The notes below the pieces were generated by a model. That model saw only the letters and a program-made list of their open reading frames with translations. It ran no database searches and had not been told where the DNA came from. Positions 58,242 to 64,000 of a DNA stretch of 64,000 nucleotides are shown here, one piece after another; position 1 is the stretch's first letter; each line of letters opens with the position of its first letter. A program made the translations under genes and the position numbers. The stretch lies in assembly GCF_014851395.1 (NCBI RefSeq), contig NW_024041150.1, forward strand, positions 41,167,437 to 41,231,436, given 5' to 3'. The stretch comes from Micropterus salmoides (Eukaryota > Chordata > Actinopteri > Centrarchiformes > Centrarchidae).

Positions 58242-58677
58242 AAAGGGGACCTATTATGCTTTTTTTCATATTTTCTGGCATTTCTATAATGTTACAATGT
58301 CAGATGTTCATGTTAAACATGACCAAAGCTTCAAATAATGAGGTTAAAGTATTTAAAAGAAATCCCTCCTGTTCTGAACGCTCTGTTTTAAATGTCCGAG
58401 CCCGATTTCCATATATGGTAATTCGCTCCAGGCAGAGAATGCTGGCCACGCCCACAAAGGAACATGCAGCCCTATCCCTGCAGCAACCTGGTAAACACAT
58501 TAGACAATGGCCAATCAGAAGACAGTGGGCTTTGGTGGGGTCTTAAAGAGACAGGCGCATCTACAGCTTGTTTTAGACAGAAGGACCAGTATAAGACTTT
58601 CAATCATGAAAAGCTGCCATAGAGGAGTTACAGAACTACAATATAGGACTGGAAATGCAGTATAATAGGTCTCCTTT
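58242..58677. mobile_element. MITE with AAAGG(G/A)GACCTATTAT ends
   Basis: AAAGGGGACCTATTATGC at the left and the complement of the right end AAAGGAGACCTATTATAC. About 436 bp. The interior contains GGCCACGCCCACAAAGGA. Common in fish. Confidence 0.7.
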
Positions 58678-59980
58678 ATTAAAGTAACTTCCAGATTTTG
58701 TTCAAGGAAACAAAAAAAAAGGCTTGCCTTTTTTTCTTTCAGTGTGTTGATTGCATGTTTGGCTGCAAGCAAAACCCTACAAATAATAATTTTTTGCCGC
58801 AATCTAGCTACAAAAAGTATCGATTGAATTACTGGTTTGACAGCAGATGTTTTGATTCTTTCGATACCGATACCATAAAGGTACTGAGTAGCGATACCCA
58901 TCCCTAGTAGAGAGACTCATTAATCTTTTAAATATCGGGATAACAGAGCACATTTTGACATTCTTGAGTAAAAAGTGACAGAAGTAGGACCCCAGCCTAT
59001 GTTAACAGCTCCACACAGGACCAATCACTGTGAGAAGTCGACTGTAGGTTTCGAGAACTTAAAGAACGCAGGTGTCTCCTCCAACATCAGAAACACAAAG
59101 TCTGTGAAACATAAAACGATCGAGCAAGTGGTTCATTAATCACACAGAAGAACCAAAACTCCAAAACTGATGAGAAAATGATTTATTGACGGTAAAATGA
59201 CACATGTAGCACCTTTAAGTTCACGCATGATAGATTCACTTTTCCATCAAACAACTCCAACACATCTGATCGACCGATTGATGTCTTTGGTGTCTGAGTA
59301 AACGTGTCTTGTGCTTGTGCAAATACACTTGTGCAGACGCCGTGTGCTTGTGCTTATTTTTAAAGTAAAGGTTAAGAATAAGGGTCTCATTGAATATTAA
59401 GGTAAGAAGAAGAACAAGAATTATGGCTTTTTAAGGGACTTTTCCTAAAATACTTGTTGCTAATAGTGTTGGCTGGAAGTAAAAGTTAAGGTAGGAGTAA
59501 GAGTTTGTTAATAATAAGGTTATTGTAAGCGGAGGACGACTTGAGCTCTGTTAAACTAGAACAAGGGTTTAAGGTTAACTTTGATTTGTGGGATTCGTTA
59601 AGGTTCAGGTTCTTGTCAAAAATAGAGAAAACATTTATCCTACTGTAAGAAGGGGTTTTGTTAAAAGGATAAAGGATTGTCTTTGTACTGTGCAAAAAAG
59701 GGTTTGTTAAACATTTAAAATAAATAAAGTTTAGTTAAAGGAGTGTGAGGGAAGGATCAAGGTTTTGGTTAGTCCTCACTCTGCACCATCTCTTATATGC
59801 TGTGTTGGAGTAATTATTTTAAACTTTACACCCACCTGACGTGTTTTCTTCCACCTTAAAAGTCAGTACGTTCATATTTTCTACACTTTTGCCAAAATTA
59901 CTTTTATAAACTCCTGCGTATCTGAAGTTATGGGAGATGGTGGATCAGGGATGGGTCTTGTATGAACGGTACTTCAGTTG

Positions 59981-60044
<64 letters not shown>

Positions 60045-61494
60045 CTTGTAAATCTATGTTTGTGAGGACCAGTTTGAGTTTTTAGACTGTGGGAGTGAGG
60101 TCATCACTTATTGAAAAGGGCATCTGTCCCAAAACCCACACTTGCGGTCTTGACGACATACGAGCAAGAAAGTATTTTCCAATTTAATGTGAAAACCTGA
60201 CGGATATAGTACCTTTTTTATTGTTTAATCTGAAACTTGAAATATGTCCCTATGTCCCTAAAGGCGTAAGGGAGGGAGGTCCATCTACAGCTACATAGGA
60301 TCAACAACATGATCCACATGATGGAGGAGGTTTAAACCTGCAACAAGCTCAACTGCTGCTGACTCATAAACTGCTAAACTATGGAAGAAAATCTTATTTC
60401 ATATTTCATCAGGTTTTAGATGCTAGATGTCCATCCTGTCAGCACTTTCTCTCTGCACAGCGTTTGTTTTTATCTCCTCACCTCCACAGGTTGAGGATGG
60501 GTTAGTTTCTGCTCTGAGATTCTGTTTCAACAAAACGAAAACTCTGGATTTACAAGGTAGAAGCCTCCAGGCAGCGTAAACACCAGTTTAAACTCTGCAT
60601 CGATATTCACTACAGGCTGCTGGGTCCCCTGTTTTCAATACAGTCTTCATCATTTAGTTATTTTTGGACTATTTAAAGTAAAGAAATATGATTTTTCTTC
60701 TGCACCACCGATTTGCTCTGGCTATAGCTGAGGTCAAGATATTTAATTAGAAAACGAGATACATGTTCATCCTTTAAATTGTTTTTCATACTTGTACACA
60801 ACAGAATAATTCGTCCACAAGCACGTAACAGACATTTTCCTAATGATTTTTTAAATCAGAGATTACTTCACTCTGGCTGGCGGCCCCCTTTCCTTTGCTA
60901 GTGATTCACGATCCACCAGGTATTCAGAGCTCCGTGTATCCCACCATTCAGCATGACCAAGCAGGGCAGCTGTTGGCGGTAATGAGTCTATAAAACCAGT
61001 TTTACCACTAGACATGAAGACGTTGATGGTATGTTGGATTCAGTGTTTATATTATTAATGTTTACACTTCATCTACATAGTATATCACATACCTGAAAAA
61101 ACATTAAATATGCTTTTAGTAATGATTTTGAGAGACGTTCCTTACTTTAACCTTTTATCAGGCAGTAAACTTTCATCATCATGTTATTTCTCTTTCATAT
61201 GGGCTTCAGCATAACTGGATTTAATTGCTTTATGAATTGTATTACTCCTTAATAAAGCTGCAGTTGATTAAATGGAATAATCGTGTATATATGCGAGATT
61301 GTGATCTCACTGATAAAGCATGTCCTAGTGAGTGAAGATAAACCTCCACTCAGTTAAGGTCTTAAATTACAATTATTGAAGATACATCACACAAGAAGGC
61401 CCTCGACTACTCGCAATACAACAAGTGTGGGGGTTGGATAGACCCTCGGCTTCACATAATGTTAACGAAGGTCCTCACACATATAGAAGTACAA

Positions 61495-61498
<4 letters not shown>
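58678..61498. other. Intergenic, mostly unassigned
   Basis: 58800-58906 (CTTTCGATACCGATACCATA...GATACCCATCCCTAG) is the end of a common fish DNA transposon. 59985-60042 is a (TG)n tract. The rest has no gene or element that could be supported. Confidence 0.4.
59985..60042. repeat. (TG)n microsatellite
   Basis: About 29 uninterrupted TG units. Confidence 0.95.

Positions 61499-61529
<31 letters not shown>
61499..61529. repeat. (GT)n microsatellite
   Basis: About 15 GT units, directly downstream (minus strand) of the last exon of the leucine-rich-repeat gene. Confidence 0.95.
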
Positions 61530-61532
<3 letters not shown>

Positions 61533-61533
<1 letters not shown>

Positions 61534-63247
61534 CAGCAGAATCCTTCAGCTTTAACCTGCAGGACGTCACACAGGCCGGGACGCTGCCGAAGAGCCTGAG
61601 GAAACACACACAAACCATAAGTTACCCAGTAAGTTTAAAACCTCCTCCTTGTCCAACTGAAATCATGTTCAGACGTCCCTTTTGTTATAAAAAAAAAAGT
61701 TTTTTAAGTAGTTTTGTTAATAGTTTTGCTGTGTGCCGCCGTTACACCACAGGGAATCTGGAACTTGGTCTGTAGCTACATGACCATTCAAAAGTTTGGA
61801 GCCACCTGTTTAATTGATGCTTTTCTTCTTTTATTAGAATAAAACAGTATAATTGACCCTTCGCTAAGCCCCATCCCCCTTAGTTATGACAAACTGTCGG
61901 CACTCCCACTGTCTATTACTGCACTCCCCGGAGAAATATTGTCAAATTTTGTGGAAAAAGCGATCTCAGAAAGAAGCAGACAGTTTTGCAGTTGCATTAT
62001 ACATTTGAAGGTTGTATTCAGGCTGTCAAACTGACTCAAACTGACTCAAACAGATGTGAAAAAAAAGAAAGATAGAAGCTAAAGCCTACTGATCACACAG
62101 TACAAGTGAATCACCGCATCCCATACAACAATATTAAGGATCAGCACTGTTCCTGTAGAGCTGGGTAGGCCTCTATTCATTATTGCAGTCGTCATTAAAA
62201 AGCAGAACAGTGGGGATTTATCACGTTACATTCAGTAGGAAGTTAGCTAGCGTTAGCTAACTAACATTACATTAGGAACAATCCACAGCCGACATTTTTC
62301 TGGATTTATTTAAGGTTTTGGAAAGACAATAAGTCGTACTTCTCCTTTCAACCACTCTGGGTAGCGACTGTAACTATTACAAGTGTGCCAGGAACAGCGT
62401 TTGACCATATTTTAGAAAAATACAGCCAAAAAAAGCTAGAAAACTACTCTTTTTTTGCTTTTGAGTCAATGGAGCACAACCATGAAAGTGTCGGACTTCA
62501 GTTAGAGCGAGACCTATACCAGCTGTGATTGGCCAGCTGTGTATTCGGGGCGTGGCTTAGCCAAGGGTCAATTCAGACAGCTAATTTACATTCAGAAACA
62601 CAGAGTTGTCCTCTCAGCCATCTGACTTTATCCAATCAGGCTTTTGGGCAGGCGATTCTAAACTTTTAAACTGGTGATTTAGTTGTGTGAAAAAACTGGT
62701 ACGGTTAGTTTCACTAGTCAGTTAACTGAAGCATCTGCACTGTTGTTACAGTTACCTGCAGTTTAATCTACCTTCAGCTCTGATTTAAAGCAGTGTTTAA
62801 ACTAAACATCTGCAAGGCCAATCAGAAACCGGGATTTAACTTGTCTGTGGTGTAATTTGTTTTATCCTTTCACCTTTCTTCTTCTCACCTTTAGCGTGTT
62901 GAGAATTTCTCCAAACAGACGTTGAGCCTCTTGACTTTCCGGCTCTTCGAAGTAATCTGACACGGAGAACTCGACCACTATAGATCTGATGTTAACGCAC
63001 ATACCTGCGGAGACGCAGGGGACACTGGATTAATCATTTACATAATACAATAATAACGGTGACACTGTGTTGAGAGGAGAGTTAGCGTGTCTCACTGTGG
63101 AAGTGCAGGATGGCCTGACCGCTGACGGGCGTGTGGGTCAGGATCAGAGTTTCCAGATTCTTCAGCCCGGCTTTACACAGCTCCGTCGCCACCGGCAGGC
63201 CGAGGTCAGTGATGTGCTCCAGCTCCAGCACCTGCAGGTGAGCACAG
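61533..63247 (-). CDS. Leucine-rich-repeat protein, C-terminal exons (possibly F-box/LRR), gene continues right
   Basis: Three minus-strand exons with consistent splice sites and phases. 63247-63096 reads CAHLQVLELEHITDLGLPVA, then LCKAGLKNLETLILTHTPVS, then GQAILHFH. 63004-62889 reads CVNIRSIVVEFSVSDYFEEP, then EAQRLFGEILNTLK. 61595-61533 reads ALRQRPGLCDVLQVKAEGFC then TGA. The LxxLxLxxxT/L.xLxLxxT pattern in the first exon is that of leucine-rich repeats; the following part looks like the C-terminal cap. Such an arrangement is common in F-box/LRR substrate receptors of SCF ubiquitin ligases, but no F-box is in the window and I cannot name the gene. No stops or frameshifts were seen. The intron between the last two exons contains a MITE. 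An (AC)n tract follows the acceptor of the first exon shown. Confidence 0.72.
61780..61815. repeat. Tc1-like terminus fragment
   Basis: GACCATTCAAAAGTTTGGAG matches the end wording of a widespread fish Tc1-like family. No other part found. Confidence 0.45.
61850..62574. mobile_element. MITE with TTGACCCTT(C/G)GCTAAGCC ends
   Basis: AATTGACCCTTCGCTAAGCC at the left and the complement of the right end AATTGACCCTTGGCTAAGCC, continuing into C-rich sequence on both sides. About 720 bp within an intron of the LRR gene. No ORF. Confidence 0.7.
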
Positions 63248-63257
63248 CTACGCACTG

Positions 63258-63258
<1 letters not shown>

Positions 63259-63298
<40 letters not shown>
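63259..63298. repeat. (AC)n microsatellite
   Basis: About 20 AC units immediately upstream (minus sense) of the LRR exon acceptor at 63248. Its TG complement forms part of the intron's pyrimidine-poor end. Confidence 0.95.
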
Positions 63299-63300
<2 letters not shown>

Positions 63301-64000
63301 CATGTGTTACTTCTGTCCATTATTATATTTTTACCTACAAAAGGTTTTTCTAACCTTACCCTAACGTTTTTAAAGCATGTTCAGTTCTATGTCTAAAAAG
63401 TCAAATCAACTCTTTCTAACTTTGGGAAAGTTGCTGTGTCTCCTTGTGTTTCCACTGTTTTGTCATTCATTGATCTGTCGCTCATTTTTTGATTCATTGA
63501 TTATCAATTTAGTCTATAAAATGTGACAGAAAGGTGAAAAGAGACCATCAGAATTTCCTAAAGTCCAAAGGGGGGCGTCTTCAAACTTCTTGTTTTGTCC
63601 GACCAACAGTCCAAACCCCAAAGAGATTCAGTTTACAACAGTGTAAAACAGAAATCATCACATTGCTGACACCAGAGAGCAGTTGGTGGTTCTTTTTTAT
63701 AAATTTATTGATTAAACAACTCATTTCAGCATAGATCTGTTCACAAGCTGTTTAAATGTTTGTTGTTTTACGTTAAAGTTATAATTTTTATATATGTTTA
63801 CAACTAATCTTTCTCTCTCATGAAATCAAACGAAATTAAAAATACCATTTACGGTGTGCATTGTTTTCAGCAACAGCCATTAAGAGTATTTATATTCTAT
63901 ATAGTTGTTCTTGTTGTTTGTGGCGTCGTCCGTCATTCCTAAGCTGTATTCAAACTTTCACACACAGGAAGGGGCTGACAGGTTGTAATAATGACTGACT
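63299..64000. other. Right-edge intron, unassigned
   Basis: Presumably intron of the LRR gene. No exon recognised. Confidence 0.4.

Overview
This is a window of nuclear DNA from a teleost fish, probably a percomorph. It has split genes with GT..AG introns. It is crowded with repeats typical of fish: Tc1-like elements, L2/Rex-type LINEs, Ty3/gypsy, a Penelope-like fragment, palindromic TTAA MITEs and hAT MITEs. Four protein-coding loci can be read: a ladderlectin-like C-type lectin family, a C2H2 zinc-finger gene with a teleost-type N-terminus, a GLTPD2-like lipid-transfer gene, and the 3' end of a leucine-rich-repeat gene. No prokaryotic features (operons, CRISPR, ribosome binding sites) are present. 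Gene models were assembled by hand from splice signals and reading phase, without transcripts.

0-33 kb is a lectin cluster on the minus strand that has been duplicated and broken up. An intact six-exon gene (28383-29743, 198 aa) lies at the right. The 5' end of a second gene runs off the left edge (exons at 225-285 and 43-114). Two more copies of the lectin promoter and noncoding first exon (about 10.9 and 20.9 kb) have lost the coding exons. Flanking blocks recur (4226-5690 = 11146-12600; 13440-13830 about 27840-28260; pieces at 6.6, 6.9/10.1, 23.2 and 32.7 kb). Many elements lie between them: a 3.17 kb terminal-inverted-repeat element with a basic coiled-coil ORF and internal 15-bp motifs (6942-10108), an LTR retrotransposon interrupted by an almost intact Tc1 element (13883-16930), and a collapsed gypsy element on the minus strand (17265-19990).

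33-38 kb holds LINE reverse-transcriptase fragments and unassigned AT-rich DNA. 38127-46028 (+) is a ten-exon zinc-finger gene predicted at 919 aa. It has an N-terminal coiled coil, a three-exon cassette that has been duplicated in tandem, and about twelve zinc fingers in the last exon. A 198-bp near-perfect palindrome lies at 46933-47130.

48.7-57.2 kb (-) is a GLTPD2-like gene, with an N-terminal membrane segment and a C-terminal glycolipid-transfer fold, whose large introns hold several MITEs and a deleted Tc1. 57.6-61.5 kb contains MITEs and simple repeats. 61.5-63.3 kb (-) carries the last three exons seen of a leucine-rich-repeat gene that continues beyond the right edge. The four loci look like independent single genes; nothing suggests a shared pathway.
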